This document shows positions 55,904-64,000 of a DNA stretch of 64,000 bases, piece by piece. Where the stretch lies: assembly GCF_002091635.1 (NCBI RefSeq), contig NZ_BDAC01000005.1, positions 62,001 through 126,000 of the forward strand. Reading direction: 5' to 3'. Position 1 is the first letter of the stretch, and every line of letters starts with the position of its first letter. The DNA is from Pseudomonas indica NBRC 103045 (GTDB lineage Bacteria > Pseudomonadota > Gammaproteobacteria > Pseudomonadales > Pseudomonadaceae). Below the pieces are notes generated by a model. That model did not search any database. It saw only the letters and a program-made list of their open reading frames with translations, and had not been told where the DNA came from. A program made the translations under genes and the position numbers.

Positions 55904-56851
55904 ATGTATCTGGTCTGCGGCGAAGCCTTGTTCGATGTTTTTGCCGAATCCTCTTCCGGTGCGGCCGGCAACCGGCTTGCCCTCGATGCCGTGGCCGGCG
56001 GCTCGCCGTTCAACGTCGCCCTCGGCCTGTGCCGGCTCGGCGCGGCGGCCGGGTTGTTCACCGGTCTGTCGCGCGACTATCTCGGCCAACGTTTGCGCCG
56101 CGTGCTCGGCGACGAAGGCGTGGCCACGGCATTCCTGGTCGAGCTGGACGCGCCCACCACACTGGCGATGGTCGCCCTGGACGACGAAGGCACACCGCAT
56201 TACAGCTTCCGCGGCGAAGGTTGCGCCGACCGGTTGCTCGGCCCGGAACACCTGCCGACGCTGGACAACGGCATTCGCGGTATCCATCTCGGCTCCTACT
56301 CCCTGGTGGTGCAGCCCACTGCCGATACCCTGCTCGCCCTGGTCCGCCGCGAAAGCGGTCGGCGGCTCATCAGCCTCGACCCCAACGTGCGGCTGAACGT
56401 CGAGCCGGATATCCAGCGCTGGCTCACGCGCCTCGACGAGCTGGTGGATCATGCCGACCTGATCAAAGTCAGCGAGGAAGACCTGGCTCTGCTGTACCCG
56501 GATCAGGATGCCGAGCGAATCGCCGCCGGCTGGCTGGAACGCGGCTGCCGGCTGGTGTTCCTGACCCGCGGCGGCAACGGTGCCTGCGTGTTCAGCCAGC
56601 GGCACGGCCGCCTGTGCGTACCGGCACCCCCTGTGGAGGTGCACGATAGCGTGGGGGCCGGCGATAGCTTCCAGGCCGCCCTGCTCGCCTGGCTGGCCGA
56701 GCGCGGATTCGATACCCGGGAAGCGCTGGACGACCTGTCGCGCGACGATCTTGAGGCCTTGCTCGCCTTCGCCGTGAAAGCCGCAGCCATCACCTGCACC
56801 CGCACCGGCCCGGATCTGCCGTATCGGCGGGAGCTGGACATTCGGGATTGA
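55904..56851 (+). CDS. mtlZ: PfkB-family sugar kinase, probable fructokinase MtlZ
   Basis: A 315-residue ribokinase-fold kinase. The N-terminal signature GGSPFNVALGLCRLG and the C-terminal signature DSVGAGDSFQAALLAWL with catalytic Asp254 are clear. Mannitol oxidation yields fructose, which a fructokinase must phosphorylate to fructose-6-P; in P. fluorescens and P. aeruginosa this kinase (MtlZ) is the last gene of the mtl operon. Here it lies upstream of mtlR, 61 bases before it, so the order is rearranged. The assignment as fructokinase comes from family and context; it could serve another hexose. Confidence 0.85.
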   Translation: MYLVCGEALFDVFAESSSGAAGNRLALDAVAGGSPFNVALGLCRLGAAAGLFTGLSRDYLGQRLRRVLGDEGVATAFLVELDAPTTLAMVALDDEGTPHYSFRGEGCADRLLGPEHLPTLDNGIRGIHLGSYSLVVQPTADTLLALVRRESGRRLISLDPNVRLNVEPDIQRWLTRLDELVDHADLIKVSEEDLALLYPDQDAERIAAGWLERGCRLVFLTRGGNGACVFSQRHGRLCVPAPPVEVHDSVGAGDSFQAALLAWLAERGFDTREALDDLSRDDLEALLAFAVKAAAITCTRTGPDLPYRRELDIRD

Positions 56852-56912
56852 GGTTTGCGTCACCGGACAAAACAACTATAAGAATCGGCATCCAGCCGAT
56901 ACGAATCCGCAC

Positions 56913-57815
56913 ATGAAAGCCAGCAGAATCACAGACCCGTCCTACGAGCTGATGGACGACCACAACGGGAAGTCGCTGATCTACCGCGAGCATGGCTTCC
57001 CCTGTCCGCTGGTGCGCTGGCACAACCACAAGGAATACGAACTGCACCTGATCGTCGCCAGCTCCGGCAAGGTGTTCATCGGCGACTACATCGGCAACTT
57101 CGGCCCGGACACGCTGTTCCTCACCGGCCCACACCTGCCGCACAACTGGATCAGCCAGGTCGACGAGGGCGAGGTGGTGCCCAAGCGCGACATGCTGGTG
57201 AATTTCACCGACGAGCTGTTCGATGCCGCCACCACGGTGTTCTCCGAACTCAAGGGTCTGGCGCCGCTGTTCGAGCGGGCGCGCTATGGCATCCAGTTCC
57301 ATGACCCGCAGACGATCCGCCAGGCCAAGGTGCTGATGCAGTTGATCGCCGACAGCGACGGCATCCCCCGCCTCGGCCATTTCCTCACCCTGCTGGGGTT
57401 GCTGGCGGCCACCGACGACTACCAGTTGCTCTCCGGCTCCACGTCGGCGCAGCTCGGCGACGACAATCACGTCGACCGCACCAACCTGGCGGTGAACTAC
57501 ATCTTCACGCATTACATGCGCGAGCTGCCGCTGGAGGAAGTGGCCGAGCACCTGGCCATGAAGCCCACCTATTTCTCGCGCTTCTTCAAGCAGGCCACCG
57601 GGCGCGGCTTCGTCGAATTCGTCAACAGCCTGCGCATCAGCAAGTCCTGCGAGCTGCTGGCGGACAGCGACAAGCCGGTCACCGACGTCTGTTTCGAGTC
57701 CGGCTTCAACAACCTGTCCAACTTCAACCGGCGCTTCCAGCAGCTCAAGGGCATGACGCCTTCCCGTTACCGACGGCTGGTGGTGCAGCGGCTCACCGAA
57801 CAGAACCTCGCCTGA
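56913..57815 (+). CDS. mtlR: AraC-family activator of mannitol genes, MtlR
   Basis: A 300-residue AraC/XylS regulator. The N-terminal cupin-like sensor has HNHKEYELHLIVASSGKVFIGDYIG and FLTGPHLPHNW, and the C-terminal double HTH (about 195-295) has LPLEEVAEHLAMKPTYFSRFFKQAT and the AraC signature VCFESGFNNLSNFNRRFQQLKGMTPSRYR. MtlR activates the mtl operon in response to mannitol, sorbitol or arabitol in P. fluorescens. It is in the same direction as and directly upstream of mtlE, as in P. aeruginosa. Confidence 0.92.
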   Translation: MKASRITDPSYELMDDHNGKSLIYREHGFPCPLVRWHNHKEYELHLIVASSGKVFIGDYIGNFGPDTLFLTGPHLPHNWISQVDEGEVVPKRDMLVNFTDELFDAATTVFSELKGLAPLFERARYGIQFHDPQTIRQAKVLMQLIADSDGIPRLGHFLTLLGLLAATDDYQLLSGSTSAQLGDDNHVDRTNLAVNYIFTHYMRELPLEEVAEHLAMKPTYFSRFFKQATGRGFVEFVNSLRISKSCELLADSDKPVTDVCFESGFNNLSNFNRRFQQLKGMTPSRYRRLVVQRLTEQNLA

Positions 57816-58101
57816 CCTCCCGCCCCAGGCAGACCGGTACTATTCGCGGCCTCCACTCGATTGCCGCTATCGCTCTGGCATGGGCGATTCCCCGCTGCTG
57901 AATCGTTTTGCCCGCACTCCAACCTCAGGCCCATGAGTGCAAAAAAGTATCGATCGAGGTGCGGCCAAGGCTTTGTCCGGGCTCCGCCAGGGGCGTGTAA
58001 TGCCTCCCGACACTCTTCCCCGTTTTCTGGTTCGCCAAGGCGGGAAGGACAAAAACAATAACGAGTTTCTGCTGCCGCGTGCGGCGGAACAGGAGTGCGA
58101 A
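57816..58101 (+). promoter_or_regulatory. mtlE promoter/leader region
   Basis: 286 bases between mtlR and mtlE without a gene. The MtlR operators and the mtl promoter should lie here; no operator could be assigned by eye. The 3' end has an A-rich stretch and AGGAG before ATG 58102. Confidence 0.5.
58051..58062 (+). promoter_or_regulatory. Putative Hfq/Crc (CA) motif before mtlE
   Basis: AAAAACAATAAC is four AAN triplets, 40 bases before the mtlE start. In pseudomonads such sites mediate Hfq/Crc catabolite repression of secondary sugars. Confidence 0.5.
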
Positions 58102-59409
58102 ATGAATCCCGCGAAAGCTCTGCTCGCCGCCGCCAGCCTCACCCTCGGCAATCTCGCCCTGGCGGCCCAGACCGTCACCATCGCCACCGTCAACAACAGC
58201 GACATGATCCGCATGCAGCGGCTGTCGAAGACCTTCGAGCAGCAGCACCCGGACATCGCCCTCAACTGGGTGGTGCTGGAAGAGAACGTGCTGCGCCAGC
58301 GACTGACCACCGACATCGCCACCCAGGGCGGGCAGTTCGACGTACTCACCATCGGCATGTACGAAGCGTCCCTGTGGGGCAGCAAGGGCTGGTTGGAGCC
58401 GATGAAGAACCTGCCCGCCGATTACGATCTCGACGATGTGTTCCCCTCCGTTCGCGAGGGACTGTCGGCCAACGGCACGCTTTACGCCCTGCCGTTCTAT
58501 GCCGAAAGCTCGCTCACCTACTACCGTACCGATCTGTTCGAGCAGGCCGGCCTGAAGATGCCCGAGCAGCCGACCTGGAAGCAGGTGGCCGGGTTCGCCG
58601 CCAAGCTGCACAAGCCTGCCGAGGAGCAGTACGGCATCTGCCTGCGCGGCAAGGCCGGCTGGGGCGAGAACATGGCGCTGATCACCACCCTGGCGAACGC
58701 CTACGGCGCACGCTGGTTCGACGAGAAATGGCAGCCGGAATTCACCGGCCCCGAATGGTCCCAGGCGCTGAACTTTTATGTCGACACGATGAAGCAGTAC
58801 GGCCCGCCCGGCGCCTCCAGCAACGGTTTCAACGAAAACCTCGCGCTGTTCAACAGCGGCAAGTGCGCCATGTGGGTCGATGCCAGCGTGGCCGGCTCCT
58901 TCGTCACCGATGCCTCGCAGAGCAAAGTGGCCGACAAGGTCGGCTTTGCCTTCGCCCCACAGCAGGTCACCGACAAGGGTGCGGCCTGGATGTATTCCTG
59001 GGCGCTGGCGATCCCCACCAGTTCCAAGGCCCAGGACGCGGCGAAGACCTTCATCACCTGGGCCACTTCGAAGGATTACGCCGCCCTGGTGGCGAAGACC
59101 GACGGCGTCGCCAACGTGCCACCGGGCACCCGCGCCTCCACCTACAGCGCCGCCTATATGCAGGCCGCGCCGTTCGCGAAGCTGACCCTGGAAGCCTTGA
59201 AGAAGGCGGACCCGGCCAACCCGACCCTGAAGCCGGTGCCCTACGTCGGCATCCAGTTGGTCACTATTCCCGAGTTCCAGGCCATCGGCACCCAGGTCGG
59301 CAAGCTGTTCTCCGCCGCCCTCACCGGGCAGATGCCGGTGGAGCAGGTGCTAGCCGCCGCGCAGCAATCCACGGCCCGCGAGATGAAACGCGCCGGTTAT
59401 CCGAAGTAG
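58102..59409 (+). CDS. mtlE: Mannitol/polyol ABC transporter substrate-binding protein MtlE
   Basis: A 435-residue periplasmic solute-binding protein of family 1 (MalE-like). The signal peptide is MNPAKALLAAASLTLGNLALAA with cleavage before QTVTIA. Typical parts: FEQQHPDIALNWVVLEENVLRQRL, ALPFYAESSLTYYRTDLFEQAGL and KCAMWVDASVAGSF. AGGAG six bases before ATG 58102 fixes the start; the frame is open upstream to 57937 but without signal peptide or ribosome site. First gene of mtlEFGK. It captures mannitol, glucitol or arabitol. Confidence 0.94.
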   Translation: MNPAKALLAAASLTLGNLALAAQTVTIATVNNSDMIRMQRLSKTFEQQHPDIALNWVVLEENVLRQRLTTDIATQGGQFDVLTIGMYEASLWGSKGWLEPMKNLPADYDLDDVFPSVREGLSANGTLYALPFYAESSLTYYRTDLFEQAGLKMPEQPTWKQVAGFAAKLHKPAEEQYGICLRGKAGWGENMALITTLANAYGARWFDEKWQPEFTGPEWSQALNFYVDTMKQYGPPGASSNGFNENLALFNSGKCAMWVDASVAGSFVTDASQSKVADKVGFAFAPQQVTDKGAAWMYSWALAIPTSSKAQDAAKTFITWATSKDYAALVAKTDGVANVPPGTRASTYSAAYMQAAPFAKLTLEALKKADPANPTLKPVPYVGIQLVTIPEFQAIGTQVGKLFSAALTGQMPVEQVLAAAQQSTAREMKRAGYPK

Positions 59410-59455
59410 GCCCGGTGGCGGGTCCGCCCGCCGCCGCATCCTCGGAGCGAACGCC

Positions 59456-60388
59456 ATGAACACCTCTGTGATGAAATCCGCCACCACCCTGCCCGCGCTG
59501 CCGGCAGCCGCACCCCGGCGCCAGCGCTCGCCCGGCTGGCTGCTGGTCAGCCCGTCGGTCGCCGTCCTGCTGCTGTGGATGACCGTGCCGCTGGGCATGA
59601 CCCTGTACTTCTCGCTGATCCGCTACAACCTGCTCTATCCGGGCGAGAACGCCTTCGTCGGCCTGGAGAACTTCGAGTTCTTCATCACCGACGCCGGCTT
59701 CATGCCCGGCGCCATCAACACGCTGATCCTGGTCGGCAGCGTACTGGCGATCAGCGTGGTGTTCGGCGTGCTCATCTCGGCGCTGCTGGAAGCCGCCGAC
59801 TTCGCCGGGCGCGGGATCGTCCGGGTACTGCTGATCTCGCCGTTCTTCATCATGCCGACGGTCTCGGCGCTGGTCTGGAAGAACCTGATCTTCCATCCAG
59901 TCTCGGGCATCCTCGCGGCGCTCTGGAAACTCTTCGGCGCGCAGCCGGTGGACTGGTTGGCCCAGCATCCGCTGCTGTCCATCGTGATCATCGTGTCCTG
60001 GCAGTGGCTGCCGTTCGCCATCCTGATCCTGATGACCGCCATGCAGTCGCTCGACCAGGAGCAGAAGGAAGCCGCCCGCCTCGACGGCGCCGGCCCGCTG
60101 GCGATCTTCTGGCACCTGACCCTGCCGCACCTGGCGCGGCCGATCGCCGTGGTGGTGATGATCGAGACGATCTTCCTGCTCTCGGTGTTCGCCGAAATCT
60201 ACACCACCACCAGCGGCGGCCCCGGCTATGCGTCCACCAACCTGGCCTACCTGATCTACAACCAGGCGCTGCTGCAGTTCGACGTCGGCATGGCCTCGGC
60301 GGGCGGGCTGATCGCCGTGCTCATCGCCAACGTCGCCGCGATCATGCTGGTGCGCATGCTCGGCAAGAACCTCACCGACAAGTCCTGA
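59456..60388 (+). CDS. mtlF: Polyol ABC transporter permease MtlF
   Basis: A 310-residue inner-membrane permease (MalF-type) with six TM helices and the EAA loop EQKEAARLDGAGPLAIFWHLTLPHLARP, which docks onto the ATPase. The N-terminal tail is Arg/Pro-rich before the first TM (WLLVSPSVAVLLLWMTVPLG). It pairs with MtlG. Spacing to mtlE is 46 bases and GGAGCG precedes the ATG. Confidence 0.94.
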   Translation: MNTSVMKSATTLPALPAAAPRRQRSPGWLLVSPSVAVLLLWMTVPLGMTLYFSLIRYNLLYPGENAFVGLENFEFFITDAGFMPGAINTLILVGSVLAISVVFGVLISALLEAADFAGRGIVRVLLISPFFIMPTVSALVWKNLIFHPVSGILAALWKLFGAQPVDWLAQHPLLSIVIIVSWQWLPFAILILMTAMQSLDQEQKEAARLDGAGPLAIFWHLTLPHLARPIAVVVMIETIFLLSVFAEIYTTTSGGPGYASTNLAYLIYNQALLQFDVGMASAGGLIAVLIANVAAIMLVRMLGKNLTDKS

Positions 60389-60398
60389 GGAGCGACCG

Positions 60399-61232
60399 AT
60401 GCTGACCCTCAAGCAATCCCGCCGTCTCACTACCTGGCTGGTCGGGCTGGCGGCCTGGAGTGTGGCGCTGCTGCTGTTCTTCCCGATCTTCTGGATGCTG
60501 CTGACCAGCTTCAAGACCGAGATCGACGCCTTCGCCACACCGCCACAGTTCTTCTTCGTGCCGACGCTGGACAACTACCTGCACATCCAGGAACGCAGCG
60601 GCTACTTCAAGTACGCCTGGAACTCGGTAACCATCGCCTTCGGCGCCACCGGCCTGGGGCTGTTGTTCGCCATCCCGGCGGCCTACTCCATGGCCTTCTT
60701 CGAAACCCGCCGGACCCGCGGCACGCTGCTGTGGATGCTGTCCACCAAGATGCTCCCGGCGGTCGGCGTGCTGGTGCCCATCTACCTGCTGGCCAAATCC
60801 CTCGGTCTGCTGGATACGCGGCTGGTGCTGGTGCTGATCTACACCCTGATCAACATGCCGATCATGGTCTGGATGGTGTACACCTACTTCAAGGATATCC
60901 CCCGGGAAATCCTCGAAGCCTCGCGCATGGACGGCGCCGGTACCCTGCAGGAGATCGTCCGGGTGCTGCTGCCGATCAGCAAGGGCGGCATCGCCTCCAC
61001 CGTGCTGCTGTCGTTGATCCTGTGCTGGAACGAGGCGTTCTGGTCACTCAACCTGACCTCGGCGAAAGCCGCGCCGCTGACCGCGCTGATCGCCTCCTAC
61101 TCGAGCCCGGAAGGGCTGTTCTGGGCCAAGCTCTCCGCGGTTTCCACCCTTGCCTGCGCGCCCATTCTGATCTTCGGCTGGATCAGCCAGAAGCAACTGG
61201 TGCGCGGCCTCTCCTTCGGCGCCGTCAAATAA
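60399..61232 (+). CDS. mtlG: Polyol ABC transporter permease MtlG
   Basis: A 277-residue permease (MalG-type) with six TM helices and the EAA loop REILEASRMDGAGTLQEIVRVLLPISKGG. The final segment SPEGLFWAKLSAVSTLACAPILIFGWISQKQLVRGLSFGAVK is typical of the MalG family C-terminus. It lies 10 bases after mtlF with GAGGAGCG as ribosome site, so it is co-transcribed and its product forms the heterodimer with MtlF. Confidence 0.94.
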   Translation: MLTLKQSRRLTTWLVGLAAWSVALLLFFPIFWMLLTSFKTEIDAFATPPQFFFVPTLDNYLHIQERSGYFKYAWNSVTIAFGATGLGLLFAIPAAYSMAFFETRRTRGTLLWMLSTKMLPAVGVLVPIYLLAKSLGLLDTRLVLVLIYTLINMPIMVWMVYTYFKDIPREILEASRMDGAGTLQEIVRVLLPISKGGIASTVLLSLILCWNEAFWSLNLTSAKAAPLTALIASYSSPEGLFWAKLSAVSTLACAPILIFGWISQKQLVRGLSFGAVK

Positions 61233-61244
61233 AAGGTAATTCCC

Positions 61245-62345
<1,101 letters not shown>

Positions 62346-62444
62346 AACCAGCGTCCTCCCTGGGCTCGGCCCCAATGTCTTCACCAATCACGGTCGAAGG
62401 CTGGGAGGACGCGTACCGACTTCCGCCTCCAGGACCTTACATCC

Positions 62445-63920
62445 ATGAAACTCGACCGGCACACCCTTTCCGACTTGCCGCCCCGCGTCGCCCGCCCAAC
62501 CTACGATTTGTCCCAGCTCCGCCAGGGCATCGTCCATATCGGCGTCGGCGGCTTCCACCGCGCCCATCAGGCGGCGTATACCGATGCCCTGATGAACCGC
62601 GGCGAAGCGCTCGACTGGGCGATCTGCGGTGCTGGGCTGCGCCAGGAAGACCGCACCATGCGCGACGCGCTGGCCGAGCAGAACTATCTCTTCACCCTGG
62701 TGGAGCTGGCCGACACTGCCGATACCGAAGTACGGGTAATCGGTGCGCTCAACGACATGCTGCTGGCCGAGGAGTCACCCCAGGCACTGCTCGACAAACT
62801 GGCCGATCCGGCGATACGCATCGTGTCCCTCACCGTTACCGAAGGCGGTTATTGCATCGACGAGGGCACGGGGGAGTTCAACCCCGCACTGCCGCAGATC
62901 CGGCACGACCTGGCCCACCCCGATGCGCCGCAAAGCCTGTTCGGCTTCCTCACCGCCGGCCTCGTCCGTCGCCGCGCCGCCGGTACACCGCCGTTCACAG
63001 TGATGTCCTGCGATAACCTGCCGCACAACGGCGATGTAACGCGCAAGGCGTTGCTGGCCTTCGCCCGGCTGCGCGATCCGGAATTAGCTGACTGGATCGC
63101 CGGGCACGTGACTTTCCCCAACGCCATGGTGGACCGCATCACGCCGATGACCAGCACTCGGCACCGCCTCGACCTGCATGACCGGCACGGCATCGACGAT
63201 GCCTGGCCGGTGGTCTGCGAGCCTTTCGTGCAATGGGTGCTGGAAGACAAGTTCGTCAGCGGCCGGCCGGCTTGGGAAAAGGTCGGGGTGCAATTCATCG
63301 ACGATGTCACGCCCTACGAAGAGATGAAGATCAAGTTGCTCAACGGCAGCCATCTGGCGCTCACCTACCTGGGCTTCCTGCGTGGCTACCGCTACGTCCA
63401 CGAGACCATGCAGGACCCGTTGTTCGTGCACTTCGTCCGCGGCTGGATGGACAAGGACGTAACCCCGCAATTGGCGCCCGTCCCCGGCATCGACCTCGAC
63501 GCCTACAAACGCACCCTGATCGAGCGCTTCTCCAACCGCGCCATCGCCGACCAACTGGAACGGGTCTGCTCGGACGGCTCGTCGAAGTTCTCCAAGTTCA
63601 GCGTCCCCACCATCAACCGGCTGATCGACGAAGGACGTCCGCTGGAGCGTGCGGCGCTGGTGGTCGCGGCCTGGGCGTTGTATCTGCGCGGCATCGACGA
63701 ACGTGGCGAACGCTACCGGATTCCCGACCCGAACGCGGAATTCTGCCAGGCGCTGGTGGCCGATGACGAAGGGCTCAGCGCCCGGCTGCTCGGCGTGGAG
63801 CAAATCTTCGGACCGAAGATCCCGCGTTCGGCGGCGTTCATCGACGCCTTCGAACGCAACCTGCACAGTCTGAAAACCCTCGGCGTCAGCCGCACGCTGG
63901 AACGGTTGCTGGCGCAATGA
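62445..63920 (+). CDS. mtlD: Mannitol 2-dehydrogenase MtlD
   Basis: A 491-residue NAD-dependent long-chain polyol dehydrogenase converting D-mannitol to D-fructose (also D-arabitol and sorbitol in relatives). The N-terminal Rossmann region has VHIGVGGFHRAHQAAY. The catalytic motif K-x4-N-x2-H is present as Lys295, Asn300 and His303 (KIKLLNGSH), the same numbering as in the well-studied P. fluorescens enzyme. It follows mtlK after 99 bases without a visible terminator, and its stop overlaps the mtlY start (ATGA). Confidence 0.96.
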   Translation: MKLDRHTLSDLPPRVARPTYDLSQLRQGIVHIGVGGFHRAHQAAYTDALMNRGEALDWAICGAGLRQEDRTMRDALAEQNYLFTLVELADTADTEVRVIGALNDMLLAEESPQALLDKLADPAIRIVSLTVTEGGYCIDEGTGEFNPALPQIRHDLAHPDAPQSLFGFLTAGLVRRRAAGTPPFTVMSCDNLPHNGDVTRKALLAFARLRDPELADWIAGHVTFPNAMVDRITPMTSTRHRLDLHDRHGIDDAWPVVCEPFVQWVLEDKFVSGRPAWEKVGVQFIDDVTPYEEMKIKLLNGSHLALTYLGFLRGYRYVHETMQDPLFVHFVRGWMDKDVTPQLAPVPGIDLDAYKRTLIERFSNRAIADQLERVCSDGSSKFSKFSVPTINRLIDEGRPLERAALVVAAWALYLRGIDERGERYRIPDPNAEFCQALVADDEGLSARLLGVEQIFGPKIPRSAAFIDAFERNLHSLKTLGVSRTLERLLAQ

Positions 63921-64000
63921 GCGGGCACGGCGACCTCTTCCTCGGCATCGATTGCGGCACCCAGGGCACCAAGGCCCTGCTGCTCGACGCCCACAGCGGT
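63917..64000 (+). CDS. mtlY: Xylulokinase MtlY, first 28 codons
   Basis: Cut by the window end. The visible MSGHGDLFLGIDCGTQGTKA contains the FGGY-kinase phosphate-1 motif D-C-G-T-Q-G-T-K. Position directly after mtlD (four-base overlap) is that of mtlY in P. fluorescens and P. aeruginosa, which phosphorylates xylulose formed from arabitol. Confidence 0.85.
   Translation, partial: MSGHGDLFLGIDCGTQGTKALLLDAHSG

Noticed and set aside
57937..58101. N-terminal extension of MtlE from 57937
   Set aside because: It would bury the signal peptide and has no ribosome site; AGGAG before 58102 supports the shorter form.

Overview
The window is high-GC gammaproteobacterial DNA that looks chromosomal and comes from a Pseudomonas of the P. 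aeruginosa / nitroreducens / citronellolis type. From memory, three stretches match the P. aeruginosa PAO1 gene order: the end of the H1 type VI secretion (T6SS) locus with its VgrG1b effector tail, the stretch opmB-muxCBA ... tpx - Na/alanine symporter - LysR ... tamBA - xthA, and the mannitol (mtl) operon. Intergenic gaps are full of short palindromic REP-type repeats of several families, typical of this genus. No rRNA, tRNA, CRISPR array, intact transposase or phage gene was seen.

Layout. 1-13708 (+): end of a T6SS cluster, tssF (5' truncated), tssG, tssH/clpV and vgrG, followed by an effector module: a DUF6484 protein, a DUF2169 protein, a ketoacyl-synthase-like pseudoenzyme, a PAAR-like protein with a C-terminal GHH2-type nuclease domain, a likely beta-propeller immunity protein, a HEAT-repeat TIGR02270 protein and a 56-residue membrane protein. 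Most junctions are ATGA/TGATG overlaps. 13709-14138: no gene, but a probable non-autonomous IS200/IS605-like element with hairpin ends. 14139-17167: a lipoprotein (-) and a secreted M14 carboxypeptidase (+). 17507-21048 (-): two overlapping kinase / response-regulator genes. 21439-25183 (-): a periplasmic molybdenum hydroxylase operon (2Fe-2S subunit, Mo-binding subunit, XdhC maturation factor) with a divergent LysR regulator at 25305. 26281-29040: a second-type FtsH protease, an MgtC protein and a small DUF3203-like protein. 29337-32396 (-): an orphan 1019-residue protein of visibly lower GC between two REP clusters, with motifs of a fold-type I PLP enzyme inside an effector-like architecture. 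32603-42066 (-): MuxABC-OpmB multidrug efflux, with a 550-bp repeat block splitting muxB from muxC. 42225-46530: Tpx, a Na+:alanine symporter with a long structured leader, a LysR and a divergent aldo/keto reductase. 46682-52849 (-): TamB, TamA and a GNAT acetyltransferase, with xthA divergent. 53927-55306 (+): a phosphate-binding-protein/OmpA fusion behind a Pho box. 55904-64000 (+): mannitol/polyol catabolism, mtlZ, mtlR, mtlE-F-G-K-D and the first 28 codons of mtlY.

How the genes work together. The T6SS block supplies baseplate (TssF, TssG), sheath-recycling ATPase (ClpV) and one VgrG whose downstream genes probably load a DNase effector and protect the cell from it. The Mo-hydroxylase genes encode both subunits and a cofactor-insertion factor. 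The mux genes encode a complete tripartite pump with two different RND subunits. The mtl genes give polyol uptake, oxidation and phosphorylation under MtlR. A-rich (AAN)4 motifs before mtlE and the alanine symporter suggest Hfq/Crc catabolite repression.

The items most worth following are the orphan PLP-motif protein, the effector module with its catalytically dead ketosynthase-like member and GDH-variant nuclease signature, the IS605-like mini-element, and the places where REP repeats have altered genes (the OpmB C-terminus and the muxB/muxC gap).
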